A DNA stretch of 64,000 nucleotides from CAZICM01 sp964537685. GTDB taxonomy: Bacteria > Myxococcota_A > Polyangia > Polyangiales > Polyangiaceae. The position numbers and the translations under genes are program-made. A model generated the notes under the pieces. The model did not search any database. It was not told the DNA's origin and saw only the letters and a list, made by a program, of their open reading frames with translations. The stretch spans positions 1 to 64,000 of the forward strand of contig CAZICM010000050.1 in assembly GCA_964537685.1 (NCBI GenBank). The letters run 5' to 3'. Positions within the stretch are counted from its first letter, which is position 1; every line of letters begins with the position of its first letter. This document shows, one piece after another, positions 1 through 8,847 of the stretch.

Positions 1-2514
1 TTTGGCCGGGCCACGGGCGGAGTGCTCGATGCGGTGACCAAATCGGGTTCGAATGAATTTCACGGCTCAATCTTTGGAAGCGTTACACCTGGTATGTTTG
101 AGGGAGCCCGCACGCCGGTCAAGATTCAAGGAACCACAATACAAACCCGGACAGCGCTATCGGTGCTGCGCGACTTTGGCTTTGATGTCGGGGGGCCGAT
201 TGTGAAAGATAAACTTTGGTTTTATGGCGGTTTAAATATCGCCTATCAGTCCAATCAAATCTCCCGCACCTTAAACCGCCTCCGCTATCAAACAGCAGCC
301 GATGGGACGCTTTTGCTGGATTCGAATGGTAATCCGATTCGGGAAATGGACGAGGACGGTTTTCAGCTCGCCGATTTTATCCCTGGAACAGAGAAGATTT
401 TTTATGCCACGCGGGATAGCTATCAATATCTTGGCAAGCTCACCTGGCAATTGGCGCCCGAGCATCGCATAACGCTCACGGCCCATGGAACCAGCTCGAA
501 CTCGGGTGGGAATGGCAGGTATTCGCTGACGCCGGAGAGTGGCAAAACCTATTTTGGAGGTCCCTCTATCGGTCCAGGGGAATATACCGGCAATGGCCGC
601 AGAGAGACCTCGGATGTATTCGATATCGGGTTAAGGCTATCCTCGGCCTTTTTGGGGAAGCGCCTGCTGTTGGATTCGATGGTGGGATGGCATCATGCGG
701 ATTTCAAGGTATTGCCTGTGGATGGGAGTGCCGTGGGCAGCGGCGAGGGGCTGAGCGCAGTGCCCGGCGTGTTGTGGATTCGAGGTCAGCCCGGCGCTCA
801 CTCTATCACCGATTTCGAGGAAGTACCCGCAAACAGCGGATGCGAGCCGGCGGGCACGCAGGCGGCTATCTACTGCCCGGTCACGTCCTATCGAACGGGA
901 GGGCCTGGATATACGGCTCATTCGGTGCAGAACCGGGTCCAGGCCAAGATGGTTGGCACCTATTTGGCCAAGGCGCTGGGACAGCATGTGTTCAAGGCCG
1001 GTCTGGATGCCGAGGTATCCAGCAGCCGCTATGGGATGGCCAATACAGGCGGTATCTGGTTTATGGAGGGCTGGGACGGATCTACCTTTAATGTTTATCA
1101 CTTTGGCAGCGCGATATCGCCGAACGAGGTATTCGTACCCAAAATCCGCGAGAACACATCGTACTCGGCGGTTGTCGGAGGCTTTGTTCAGGATAGCTGG
1201 AGCATCCTGGATGGTTTAACGATCAATGCCGGCGTTCGCTATGATGCTCAAATGATATGGACAAGCGCCGATACGGGGCTTAATCTTCCTAATCAATGGT
1301 CGCCGCGTGTGGGCGCGATCTACGATTTTACCCGCCAGGGCCGCTCCAAGATCTTCGCTAATTTTGCCCGTTACTATGAGAATATGCCGCTCAGCCTCGG
1401 GGATAGCCTGCTTATCTCCGCTCCGCTTACGGTGGCCACTGTATCGGCCTCGGTATGCGATCCCCGCGATATGTCAATGCTCGCGGCCTGCGATGCGGCT
1501 GAAAACCGATTGCCGCGCGGGGCTGCCTACAATCCCAACCGCAAATGGTCAGGCTATGGAAGCGGCACGGCGCCTGTCGATCCAGATATCCAGGCCCAGT
1601 CTTCGGATGAGTTCGTGATCGGTGGTGAATACGAAGTGTTTGCAGGCGCGCGGGCGGGACTGACCTATACCCACCGCTATATGAATTATGTGATTGAAGA
1701 TATGAGCAGGGATGAGGGCTTCAGTTATCTCGTTGGCAATCCGGGCTTTGGTCCGACATCGGACTTTCCCAAGGCCAAGCGTGACTATGATGCCCTCACC
1801 GTCTATTTCCAAAAGGCATTTTCATCAGGCTGGCTTGCCCAAGCCAGCTATACCCTCTCCTACCTCCGCGGCAATTACTCCGGGCTTTTCACGACGGGAA
1901 GCGACTTTCCAAGCCCCAATCATCTCTCCGACTTCGATCTTGTCTCCATGCTCCCCAACCGGGACGGCGCTCTACCCGGCGACCGGACCCATGCAATTAA
2001 ACTGTACGGTGCCAAGGCATTTGACCTGCCCCGCTCGGTGCTCCTCAATATTGGCCTGAGCTATCAGGGGCTCTCCGGCGCACCCACCAACGTCCTGGGA
2101 GCCCATCCCTATTATGGCAGGGGACAAGTCTTTGTCTTGCCCCGGGGCTCCGGCGAGCGCTTGCCTTGGGTGCATACGGTGGATTCAAATTTGAGCGTTG
2201 GCTATCGTATCCACAAGGACAACACACTTTCCGTCAGTCTTGACATTTTTAATTTATTTAACTTCCAGGCCGAAACCGCGCGGGATGAGTCGTACACATT
2301 CGCGAATGTCAGGCCCATCCTGAAAGGCACCCAAGCAGACCTTCCCAAGGACGGCGGCATGGCGTGTATGGATAGCGCTTCATGCTCGTATAAATTGGTC
2401 TTCTACGAGAGCGGAGCTCCCTTCGATCCCCAGGCCAAGAACCCTAACTTTGGAAAACCGGTTGCTTATCAAAACCCCAGGCAAGTCCGGCTGGGTGCCA
2501 AGATAACCTTTTAA
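1..2514 (+). CDS. TonB-dependent receptor, Oar-like (5' partial)
   Basis: The reading frame is open from base 1, so the gene begins upstream of the window; 837 residues are visible. The first visible residues (GRATGGVLDAVTKSGSNEFHG) are the typical end of a TonB plug domain of the Oar/carboxypeptidase-regulatory type. The rest alternates short hydrophobic/aromatic strands with polar loops, as in an outer-membrane beta-barrel, and the protein ends in a C-terminal Phe (LGAKITF), as expected for BAM-inserted barrels. Oar-like proteins act in the outer membrane in TonB-driven uptake or protein export; the substrate cannot be told here. A lipoprotein gene starts 17 nt downstream, so the two are probably co-transcribed. 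The missing N-terminus (signal peptide, carboxypeptidase-like domain, TonB box) cannot be checked. Confidence 0.9.
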   Translation, partial: FGRATGGVLDAVTKSGSNEFHGSIFGSVTPGMFEGARTPVKIQGTTIQTRTALSVLRDFGFDVGGPIVKDKLWFYGGLNIAYQSNQISRTLNRLRYQTAADGTLLLDSNGNPIREMDEDGFQLADFIPGTEKIFYATRDSYQYLGKLTWQLAPEHRITLTAHGTSSNSGGNGRYSLTPESGKTYFGGPSIGPGEYTGNGRRETSDVFDIGLRLSSAFLGKRLLLDSMVGWHHADFKVLPVDGSAVGSGEGLSAVPGVLWIRGQPGAHSITDFEEVPANSGCEPAGTQAAIYCPVTSYRTGGPGYTAHSVQNRVQAKMVGTYLAKALGQHVFKAGLDAEVSSSRYGMANTGGIWFMEGWDGSTFNVYHFGSAISPNEVFVPKIRENTSYSAVVGGFVQDSWSILDGLTINAGVRYDAQMIWTSADTGLNLPNQWSPRVGAIYDFTRQGRSKIFANFARYYENMPLSLGDSLLISAPLTVATVSASVCDPRDMSMLAACDAAENRLPRGAAYNPNRKWSGYGSGTAPVDPDIQAQSSDEFVIGGEYEVFAGARAGLTYTHRYMNYVIEDMSRDEGFSYLVGNPGFGPTSDFPKAKRDYDALTVYFQKAFSSGWLAQASYTLSYLRGNYSGLFTTGSDFPSPNHLSDFDLVSMLPNRDGALPGDRTHAIKLYGAKAFDLPRSVLLNIGLSYQGLSGAPTNVLGAHPYYGRGQVFVLPRGSGERLPWVHTVDSNLSVGYRIHKDNTLSVSLDIFNLFNFQAETARDESYTFANVRPILKGTQADLPKDGGMACMDSASCSYKLVFYESGAPFDPQAKNPNFGKPVAYQNPRQVRLGAKITF

Positions 2515-2531
2515 CGACAAGGAGAATAGCT

Positions 2532-3395
2532 ATGAGGCGTATACACATTCATCGGTGGACCATGGGCCTGGGGATTTTTGCAGGCGTATTGGGGAGTATT
2601 TCGGCAGCGTCATGCACTCAACCCAAGGTATTGTGCAATGTAGCGAGCGGTGCTTATGCTGTGCAATACTTCCCCAAGGAGGCAGGAAGTGATTGTTTGA
2701 TGCTGCCTGGAGAGTTGGTTGGAATGACCATTTATCATCCCCCAACAGAGGATGAAAAGACCTTTGACACCAGCAAGACCCAAGTAGCCGTTCAAGCGCT
2801 GTCAGTAGGCCAATTGGCTGATCAAGCGGCCGAATTTGACATAGGCGGAGGAAAACCTGGGCAACCGCAGTACTCGATAGGAGATTACAGCAGCAAACCT
2901 GATGACAATGATTTTTGCGTGGCGGGCGGCTTGTCGCCGGCCGAGCAATATGTTCCAGAGACAGCTTATACTGATGAAGAGGGCAACCCTCAGATCTTCC
3001 CTGAGACGCGCATGGCCTATCAATGGAACAACCTGGAGGTGTATTATACTTATGCGGCGCCGGGCTCGGCGGCCACGGGAGAAGTGACCATCACCCGTGA
3101 AGTGACAGACCCAATGACAGGCACGAAGGATTTATGCACGGTTCATTATATTGCGAACGCTCTTTATCCGGCGGTAGGCTGTGAGGGGACCGATGGAGAT
3201 GGCAATCCCAATGGCGCGCCCGACGATACAAAATGCTGCCCTGTTGCCGATCTTGCGAATGGGCGCACCTTTGGTTCAGGCATCAGCCCTGATTTTAGAG
3301 TAAAATGTGATCCTGTGCGCCTAATGTGTACGCTGGACTGGAGGCCCGGCGAGGTTTTTCCGCCCATGGGGGCAAATCCTGCTTGCACTCTCTAG
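2532..3395 (+). CDS. hypothetical exported lipoprotein next to Oar-like receptor
   Basis: 287 residues. The start is supported by a good ribosome binding site (AAGGAG, 7 nt before the ATG). The N-terminus has basic residues and a hydrophobic stretch ending at SAASC near residue 28, a plausible though weak lipobox; otherwise it is a Sec-exported protein. The mature part holds about a dozen cysteines, mostly in the C-terminal half, with no domain I recognise. The gene lies 17 nt after the TonB-dependent receptor gene, which suggests an outer-membrane-associated partner, perhaps a surface substrate-capture protein. That role is inferred from position only. Confidence 0.7.
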   Translation: MRRIHIHRWTMGLGIFAGVLGSISAASCTQPKVLCNVASGAYAVQYFPKEAGSDCLMLPGELVGMTIYHPPTEDEKTFDTSKTQVAVQALSVGQLADQAAEFDIGGGKPGQPQYSIGDYSSKPDDNDFCVAGGLSPAEQYVPETAYTDEEGNPQIFPETRMAYQWNNLEVYYTYAAPGSAATGEVTITREVTDPMTGTKDLCTVHYIANALYPAVGCEGTDGDGNPNGAPDDTKCCPVADLANGRTFGSGISPDFRVKCDPVRLMCTLDWRPGEVFPPMGANPACTL

Positions 3396-3489
3396 AATCC
3401 ATCTCAAAAACATCCTGCGTGCTGCACGGCACTGATTTCCACCTTCTGTACCCCCTTTGCTGCACCGCATCAAGAATCCCATCGACAGA

Positions 3490-3515
3490 CCGCCCAATCC
3501 CCTTACATTGGGCGG
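3490..3515. terminator. GC-rich hairpin, possible terminator
   Basis: CCGCCCAAT (3490-3498) and ATTGGGCGG (3507-3515) form a perfect 9-bp stem with an 8-nt loop, about 95 nt after the lipoprotein gene and before the sigma-factor gene. No T-run follows, so it may be a weak or Rho-assisted terminator or another RNA structure. Confidence 0.4.
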
Positions 3516-3675
3516 CCGCCCATACCCGCGTTGCCCTCGCGCCATGAAGATCCCCTACGGTAAATGCGACTAGAACAAAGGATCGCCTGGCTACCCCCTC
3601 CCGCGGGATAAAGAAACCCACCCCCTAAGCTCGGATTTATTGAAGGATTCATCAACATCGGCCAATATCAAAGGC

Positions 3676-4251
3676 ATGAGCACACGTCTCGTCAATCCGC
3701 ACCCGTTCGCGGTGTCCGTCGCTCATGCAGAAGCCGAACCGCTGCCCACGCCCAGCGTCCTCGATATCCATGATGCCCATCTGAACTTCGTTTGGCTTAC
3801 CCTTCAGCGCCTCGGCGTCGATGTTCGCGATGCTCAAGATGCTACGCAGGATGTCTTTCTCGTCGTTCATCAAAAATTGCACATCTATGATGCCAATCAA
3901 CCTGTGCAGGGATGGCTGTTCGGTATTTGCCGGAAGATCGCCGCAGGATATCGTAAACGCGCCCATCGCCGCCGCGAACTCATGGGCACCGATATGCCAG
4001 ATGCTATCGACGATTCCATGGATGCAGAAGAACAACTTCTCCGCCGCGAACGCGATCGCCGCCTCAAAACTCTGCTCGATAAGCTCGATGATGAAAAGAG
4101 GGTGGTGCTGGTGATGTTTGAAATCGAACATATCCCTTGTGAAGAGATTGCTCTTTCTTTGGCCATCCCTCTTGGAACGGTGTACTCCCGGCTTCATATG
4201 GCCCGAAAAGCGCTTCGAACCGCCTTTGAACGATGCAAGGGCGATGTGTAG
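3676..4251 (+). CDS. ECF-type RNA polymerase sigma factor
   Basis: 191 residues from the ATG at 3676; an in-frame TTG at 3640 would add 12 residues, and neither start has a convincing ribosome binding site. Region 2 is visible in DAQDATQDVFLVVHQ followed by VQGWLFGICRKIA, and region 4 in a C-terminal helix-turn-helix (EEIALSLAIPLGTVYSRL). Size and domain order are those of extracytoplasmic-function sigma factors, which direct RNA polymerase to a small regulon after release from a membrane anti-sigma factor. The next gene starts 2 nt downstream and encodes a single-pass membrane protein, the usual arrangement for sigma and anti-sigma. Targets are unknown; the upstream receptor/lipoprotein pair is a candidate. 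Confidence 0.88.
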   Translation: MSTRLVNPHPFAVSVAHAEAEPLPTPSVLDIHDAHLNFVWLTLQRLGVDVRDAQDATQDVFLVVHQKLHIYDANQPVQGWLFGICRKIAAGYRKRAHRRRELMGTDMPDAIDDSMDAEEQLLRRERDRRLKTLLDKLDDEKRVVLVMFEIEHIPCEEIALSLAIPLGTVYSRLHMARKALRTAFERCKGDV

Positions 4252-4253
4252 AG

Positions 4254-4928
4254 ATGAAAAAGCAACCATTTACACGCCCGCCCAAAGATAGGCTTCCCGC
4301 AGAGTTGCGTGAGTTGCTTCAATCGGCCCACCCCCCAGCTCCACTTACACCAGACGAGCGGTCGAAACTGAAAAAGCGTCTGCTCATCGCCCGGTCAGAG
4401 CAAATTGCCCAAGAATCCTCGGCCCGCTGGTATCGTTTCCCCCACTCTTGGATACTCTTGCCCCTTTGTTCCGCGGCCATCTTTATCCTCTATCTAAGCC
4501 CGCCCAGCTCCATCCAGGCCGATCGAACGATCACCCTGGCTGGAACGGTTCGCGGGCAGGAAGAAGATGATACTTCGTCAAAAGCAGACCCATCCGGCCC
4601 CTGGTTCTATACGCCCAATCAATGCACAAACGCCGTGTGTGTCAAAAGGCCGGAGTGTTGCACGACCACATGGGATTATGAATGCGATGAATTGCTCCTC
4701 CAAACGGGTAGTATAATCTCTGAATCCTCGCAAAGTCTTAGCCGGCTAGGCCGATGCTATATCCACGATCGCACGCTTTGTCCCAATTGCGCTTGCCCTT
4801 ATTATATTAAAGTTGTGTCAGACAAGGGGGACCCCGTTGGATATGATTATGGAACGGGATGTGTTCAAGACCGGGCCGCGCTGCTCGTGGAGCTCAAGGC
4901 GTTTTGTTTGACGGCCAGGTGCGAGTGA
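4254..4928 (+). CDS. single-pass membrane protein, probable anti-sigma partner
   Basis: 224 residues; the ATG at 4254 is 2 nt after the sigma-factor stop (an upstream ATG at 4233 lies inside the sigma gene). About 60 cytoplasmic residues contain the motif LRELLQSAHPPAPLT. A single membrane helix follows (around ILLPLCSAAIFILYL), then a periplasmic domain with about a dozen cysteines including CVKRPECC and CPNCACPY. No canonical zinc-binding anti-sigma motif is visible, so the anti-sigma role rests on gene order and topology. The cysteine-rich periplasmic part could sense redox state or metals. The N-terminal motif recurs in the convergent gene at 4931-5401. Confidence 0.65.
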   Translation: MKKQPFTRPPKDRLPAELRELLQSAHPPAPLTPDERSKLKKRLLIARSEQIAQESSARWYRFPHSWILLPLCSAAIFILYLSPPSSIQADRTITLAGTVRGQEEDDTSSKADPSGPWFYTPNQCTNAVCVKRPECCTTTWDYECDELLLQTGSIISESSQSLSRLGRCYIHDRTLCPNCACPYYIKVVSDKGDPVGYDYGTGCVQDRAALLVELKAFCLTARCE

Positions 4929-4930
4929 AT

Positions 4931-5401
4931 TTATGGTCGGGGCAATGCATTGCCCTGTTTTTCCTTTGGTCTTTCCCCCAAACTCTTCAAGCGCGGCGAT
5001 GGCGATGGTTTGGGCGTCTTCTTACCATGGCTCTTTGGAATGAAGGGCGATGATGGACTGGTGATGGCATCGGGAACAATGTCCCGCCAATCGGCACTGG
5101 AGCTGGCCCTTGGATTGGGGGCTTGCGTCGCTATGGGAACAACGCTCACGATAGGCTCGGCGGGCCAGCAAAAGACACCCACAATGATCAATAAAAAAAT
5201 CGGCGCGGCGGCCCATCGGTATTGAGGCCGTATTCCCAAAAAGGGCCTAGCGGGCTCGCGCTGAATGCCCTCTACCCTCGCCCGGGAAATCGCGATCTCC
5301 TTGTCGGTTATGGGAATCGGCTTCTCGGCAGATGAAAGGAGCTGGCCTAGTTCAAACGGCGCCATTGGTTTTGGGCCGAGCCATGGTTCGGGATTGCTCA
5401 T
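4931..5401 (-). CDS. small membrane protein sharing the N-terminal motif of its convergent neighbour
   Basis: 156 residues from the ATG complementary to 5399-5401; the open frame extends further upstream to 5473, but that part looks non-coding. The cytoplasmic N-terminus contains LGQLLSSAEKPIPIT, matching LRELLQSAHPPAPLT of the convergent gene at 4254-4928. A membrane helix follows (AAAPIFLLIIVGVFCW), then a Ser/Pro-rich tail with basic residues. It resembles a second membrane regulator derived from the same ancestor but without the cysteine-rich sensor domain. Its stop lies 2 nt from the stop of the convergent gene. Function is unknown. Confidence 0.55.
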   Translation of the reverse strand: MSNPEPWLGPKPMAPFELGQLLSSAEKPIPITDKEIAISRARVEGIQREPARPFLGIRPQYRWAAAPIFLLIIVGVFCWPAEPIVSVVPIATQAPNPRASSSADWRDIVPDAITSPSSPFIPKSHGKKTPKPSPSPRLKSLGERPKEKQGNALPRP

Positions 5402-5748
5402 ACCGCACCTCGGTGTTGGTCGGATATACCTGGATATGCCGGGGAACCGTTGGCATTCGCCCGGTATATTCACGTTAATAAAAGGAGTTCTGTTATGGAT
5501 TGGCCTGAAGTGCCAGCGTCCTTCAAAGAAATTTTAAGGATCCACCGCTTGGTTTGGTTCAAGTGCCACACGGCTGCCGGCAATGCCACAAAACCCCCAA
5601 AAAGCAAACCCTGGTACGAAAGGGGTTCTTTTCTTGCTGAAGATGGTGATATGGGTGGGTTGGGTGGAAACGCGAGTGGGTTGCTCAATGCCTGCCTTCG
5701 CTGATCGCCATGATGAAGCGAGTGCAGCAAGCTGTACACGGAGCGGAC
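5402..5748. other. region without a confident gene
   Basis: This stretch separates the minus-strand membrane protein from the phosphatase-like remnant. The only notable signal is a strong ribosome binding site (AAGGAG) before the ATG at 5495, described separately. A 113-residue minus-strand open frame (5470-5811) overlaps the start of the phosphatase-like gene and has no recognisable features. Together with the damaged downstream gene, the region looks like decayed sequence. Confidence 0.4.
5495..5704 (+). CDS. short ORF with strong RBS, possibly a gene fragment
   Basis: 69 residues. AAGGAG sits 7 nt before the ATG, better than for many certain genes here. The first ~22 residues (MDWPEVPASFKEILRIHRLV) look like a real protein start, but the rest is low-information and rich in Gly, Lys and Pro. 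This fits a truncated or frameshifted gene. No family recognised; it may not be translated into a functional product. Confidence 0.25.
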   Translation: MDWPEVPASFKEILRIHRLVWFKCHTAAGNATKPPKSKPWYERGSFLAEDGDMGGLGGNASGLLNACLR

Positions 5749-6039
5749 ATGGAATTCATTGTCAAGAGTCGGAAGCTCATCGAATCGACAGAACTGCCGG
5801 GGGTTCCCCATGTGGTTATCTCAATTACCACAAGCCCTCATGACGAGGCGCGGATACCGGCGGCAGCGGCGTGCCTGGGGATTCTACGGCTGGCATTCTT
5901 CTTAAGCCGATCGCCGGGGGTCGCGGCCGCTCTGGCGCGGGTGCTCTGTGGCGATGACGCCGACTTCTTCGCGCGCTACAAGCCCAACACGCGGGTGTAC
6001 CGCATACTCCTCGATGTGTACGAGGCGGAGTACACATGA
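5749..6039 (+). pseudogene. dual-specificity-phosphatase-like protein lacking the active-site loop
   Basis: 96 residues from the ATG at 5749, preceded by GGAG. Residues 1-50 (start MEFIVKSRK, then HVVISITT and LGILRLAF) and 51-96 (LSRSPGVAAALARVL, then YKPNTRVYRILLDVY) resemble the two ends of small DSP-type phosphatases. In such proteins I would expect roughly 50-60 residues between LAF and SRSP, including the helix region and the HCxxGxSRSP loop with its catalytic cysteine. Here LAF runs straight into FLSRSP, so the cysteine and invariant histidine are gone while the frame is kept. It is probably inactive, or retained as a non-catalytic protein. The stop overlaps the next start (ATGA), so the two are translationally coupled. 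The family assignment is from memory of the motif pattern. Confidence 0.5.
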
Positions 6040-7562
6040 AGGAACAACTCGCCCTCTTGCCCGATTACCTGGGAGCACATCTCGGCCTCTCCCTCGCCGC
6101 GCTGATGCTGGGTATCCTGGTCAGCATCCCCCTTGGGGTGCTCGTGAGCCGTTACAAATACCTAGAACCCCCCATCATTGGTGCGGCGGGCGTCCTGCAG
6201 ACCGTGCCCAGCCTCGCCCTGCTTGCCTTCATGGTCCCGGCGCTTGCCGCGCTCGGCGCCCAGAGCATTGGTTATCTGCCCGCACTCATTGGACTTTTCC
6301 TCTACAGCCTGCTGCCCATCCTGCGCAACACCGTCACGGGTCTTCACGGACTCGACCCCGCCGTCATTGAGGCCGCCCAAGGCGTGGGCATGACGCCGCG
6401 CGAGTCACTCACGCGCGTCGAGTTGCCCCTGGCGATGCCCGTCATCATCGCAGGTATCCGCACCTCGGCCGTATGGACCGTGGGCACCGCCACGCTCTCC
6501 ACCCCCGTGGGCGCGCCCAGTCTCGGCAACTACATCTTCGGCGGTCTGCAGACGCGCAATTACACGCTGGTCCTTATCGGCTGCGTCGCCTCCGCCATAC
6601 TCGCACTTTTCATCGACGGCTGCATCCGTGCACTGGCTCTGGGTGTGGAGCGGCGCAGCCGTAGGCTTACCGCGCTCGGCCTAGCGACGCTCACATTGCT
6701 GTCCGGCGCCTCCCTGACGCATATGGTGAAGGCACTCCGGGGCGGGGGCGAGACAGCCATCACCATAGGGGCCAAACCCTTCACAGAAAGCTATATCCTT
6801 GGCGACCTGCTCGCCGAGCAGGCCAGGCGCGGCAGCGGCGTCTCGGCGCGCGTACTCGGCTCCCTCGGCTCCACCGTTTTGTTTGACGCCTTGGTGGCCG
6901 GCGAAATCGACGCCTATGTCGACTACTCGGGCACCCTCTATGTGGGCGTCCTCGGCCACGGCGAACCACGCCCCGACCGCGCCACGCTTCTTGCCCAGAT
7001 TACCCGCGAACTCGACCAGAAGCACGGCGTCACGGCCATCGCCCTTGGCTTCGAAAACACCTACGCCCTGGCCATGCCCCAGGCCACCGCCGATCGCCTC
7101 GGCGTGCGCCGCCTGAGTGACCTTACACTCCATGCTCCCAAGCTCCGCTTTGGCGGCGATTACGAATTCTTCCATAACCCCGAGTGGAAGTCGATCACCC
7201 GCATTTATGGCCTTAGCGTAGCCGAGCAGCGCGACATGGATCCATCGCTCATGTACGATGCCGCGCGAACCGGTCAAATCGACGTCATCTCCGCCTACTC
7301 CACCGACGGCCGCATCGATGCCTTTAACCTCGCCGTTCTTGAAGACGATCGCGGCGCCATTCCGCCTTACGACGCGGTAATCCTCGTCAGCAAACGCCTA
7401 CGGCAACAGCATCCGGCGGTCTTCGAAAGCCTTCAGCGCTTGGGTGGCCGCATCGACGCCGCCACCATGCGCGGTCTGAACCGCCGGGTCGACCAGGGCG
7501 GAGAGACCGCCGGCACGGTGGCCCGCGCATTCCTCGACAGCTCCACCGGACTATCCCGGTAG
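6036..7562 (+). CDS. ABC transporter permease/substrate-binding fusion (OpuB/ProWX-type)
   Basis: 508 residues in two parts. Residues ~1-215 form a binding-protein-dependent permease domain with several membrane helices and an EAA-like loop (AAQGVGMTPRESLTRVELPLAMP). Residues ~240-505 form a periplasmic type-II substrate-binding domain of the OpuAC/ProX type (TIGAKPFTESYILGDLLAEQ, then AYVDYSGTLY). Such fusions take up quaternary-amine osmoprotectants or related compounds. No ATPase gene lies next to it, so energy must come from an ATPase encoded elsewhere, or the system is incomplete. Base composition is clearly GC-richer than in the flanking genes, which suggests transfer. The ATG overlaps the stop of the preceding remnant. 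Confidence 0.88.
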   Translation: MKEQLALLPDYLGAHLGLSLAALMLGILVSIPLGVLVSRYKYLEPPIIGAAGVLQTVPSLALLAFMVPALAALGAQSIGYLPALIGLFLYSLLPILRNTVTGLHGLDPAVIEAAQGVGMTPRESLTRVELPLAMPVIIAGIRTSAVWTVGTATLSTPVGAPSLGNYIFGGLQTRNYTLVLIGCVASAILALFIDGCIRALALGVERRSRRLTALGLATLTLLSGASLTHMVKALRGGGETAITIGAKPFTESYILGDLLAEQARRGSGVSARVLGSLGSTVLFDALVAGEIDAYVDYSGTLYVGVLGHGEPRPDRATLLAQITRELDQKHGVTAIALGFENTYALAMPQATADRLGVRRLSDLTLHAPKLRFGGDYEFFHNPEWKSITRIYGLSVAEQRDMDPSLMYDAARTGQIDVISAYSTDGRIDAFNLAVLEDDRGAIPPYDAVILVSKRLRQQHPAVFESLQRLGGRIDAATMRGLNRRVDQGGETAGTVARAFLDSSTGLSR

Positions 7563-7622
7563 CTTGCGTTTTAGATGAGGGCCCTGTTCCTTGGGCAAGG
7601 AGGAATGCGTCACGCCTAAATT

Positions 7623-8846
7623 TTAGGGATGCGTCTCCAGGCTTACTTCCCCGCGCCGTACCAAGGCCATGAGCGCTGGACGCACCACATCCCGCAATAC
7701 CCGGGCCGCGCTCGATTGAATCATCGATGGACTCAACCGGCCATGATCGAGCAAATCTTGAGACCAATCTTCGCTTTCCCCACAAGGCATGAGGAATTCG
7801 GCGCATGCTTCGGCAAGAACGTGCGCGACAGCATCCTTGACCCGGCGGCCTCCTGTTTGAATGGCCCATGCCACGGTTTTGTAGGCCAATTCGGCATGCC
7901 TCGCCTCATCGTCGGCAATAAGCTGAAGGGCTTGTTTCACCGCGGGATCTCGAGCCACGGCCAATTGTTCAGCGGCTTGAACGGCGGCAATGGTCTCGCC
8001 AATACAGCCCTCACGCGCCGCCCGGACGGCAATATCCGCCAGGTTGGACGATAGAGCCATCTGGTCGTTTTCAAAGGGAAAAGCCGCCGGTTCAAGAGCA
8101 TGGCCCGCATAGGCTGAAGCCAAGGCAAAGCACAGCTTGGCATGTTGAATTTCGTCAAGAGCCGCTCGATGCGCAGCCTCCAACAGATGGGCCGGAGCGC
8201 CCGCAGCCATGAGTTCCAATGCAAAACGGCCAAATGAAGCAATGGATGCATGTTCGCCCAAGGCATCGCGGGTCCATTCGCGGTGGAGCCGTTCAAGCGT
8301 TTCAGGAGATAGATGTTGAACTTTGGGCTTTAGATCGGCGCTCCAAGCCGAAAGGCCGGCATGAACCTGAGCCGTAATCGGCTGGCCTTGTTCGATATAA
8401 GGCCGGCCTGTGGCACAGGAATTTTCAAAAACGGTATAACAGCATTGGGCTCCATCGAAGGTGCCCAGCGTTTCGACCGTGGCCCCGCATCCCGCAATAG
8501 GTAGGTAGTTCAACGCCTCCATTTGATCGGGACAAGGTGGAATCGCAGCACCGCCTGCTCCGCCCATTCCTCCCGCTCCACCCGTACCAGACATAGCACC
8601 ACCCATTCCTCCCGCGCCTCCTGTACCCGCTTGGGGCCAGGCAAAACAGCGCATCACGGTGGTGCCTGTACCCGTCGATGGATCGAGCAAGGAACTGGAG
8701 GATTGGCTCGATGATCCTCCTTGTCCGGTCTGGGTATCGCCTCCGCATCCGCTGAGGTCGGCGATGGCGACAGCCGGCGCCGAAAGAGCCATGAGCGTGA
8801 AGAGCCGCTGGGCCAGTTGCAAACGAAAACCGCGCGTATGATCCAT
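7623..8846 (-). CDS. ferritin-like domain lipoprotein
   Basis: 407 residues from the ATG complementary to 8844-8846. The signal sequence ends in LSGC (lipobox), followed by a Ser/Gly-rich linker with GGAGGMGG repeats and a short cysteine-bearing region. The C-terminal ~220 residues form a helical ferritin-like domain: DALGEHASIASF, DEIQHAKLCF and DEARHAELAY supply the Glu and E-x-x-H ligands for a diiron site. A membrane-anchored periplasmic or surface iron/oxidant-handling protein is the likely role. It is the last gene of a four-gene minus-strand operon and starts 1 nt after the ccmB-like stop. Confidence 0.85.
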   Translation of the reverse strand: MDHTRGFRLQLAQRLFTLMALSAPAVAIADLSGCGGDTQTGQGGSSSQSSSSLLDPSTGTGTTVMRCFAWPQAGTGGAGGMGGAMSGTGGAGGMGGAGGAAIPPCPDQMEALNYLPIAGCGATVETLGTFDGAQCCYTVFENSCATGRPYIEQGQPITAQVHAGLSAWSADLKPKVQHLSPETLERLHREWTRDALGEHASIASFGRFALELMAAGAPAHLLEAAHRAALDEIQHAKLCFALASAYAGHALEPAAFPFENDQMALSSNLADIAVRAAREGCIGETIAAVQAAEQLAVARDPAVKQALQLIADDEARHAELAYKTVAWAIQTGGRRVKDAVAHVLAEACAEFLMPCGESEDWSQDLLDHGRLSPSMIQSSAARVLRDVVRPALMALVRRGEVSLETHP

Positions 8847-8847
8847 C

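Noticed and set aside
5402..5473. N-terminal extension of the small membrane protein ending at 4931
   Set aside because: The extension adds low-quality sequence; the internal ATG at 5401 begins directly before the motif shared with its neighbour.
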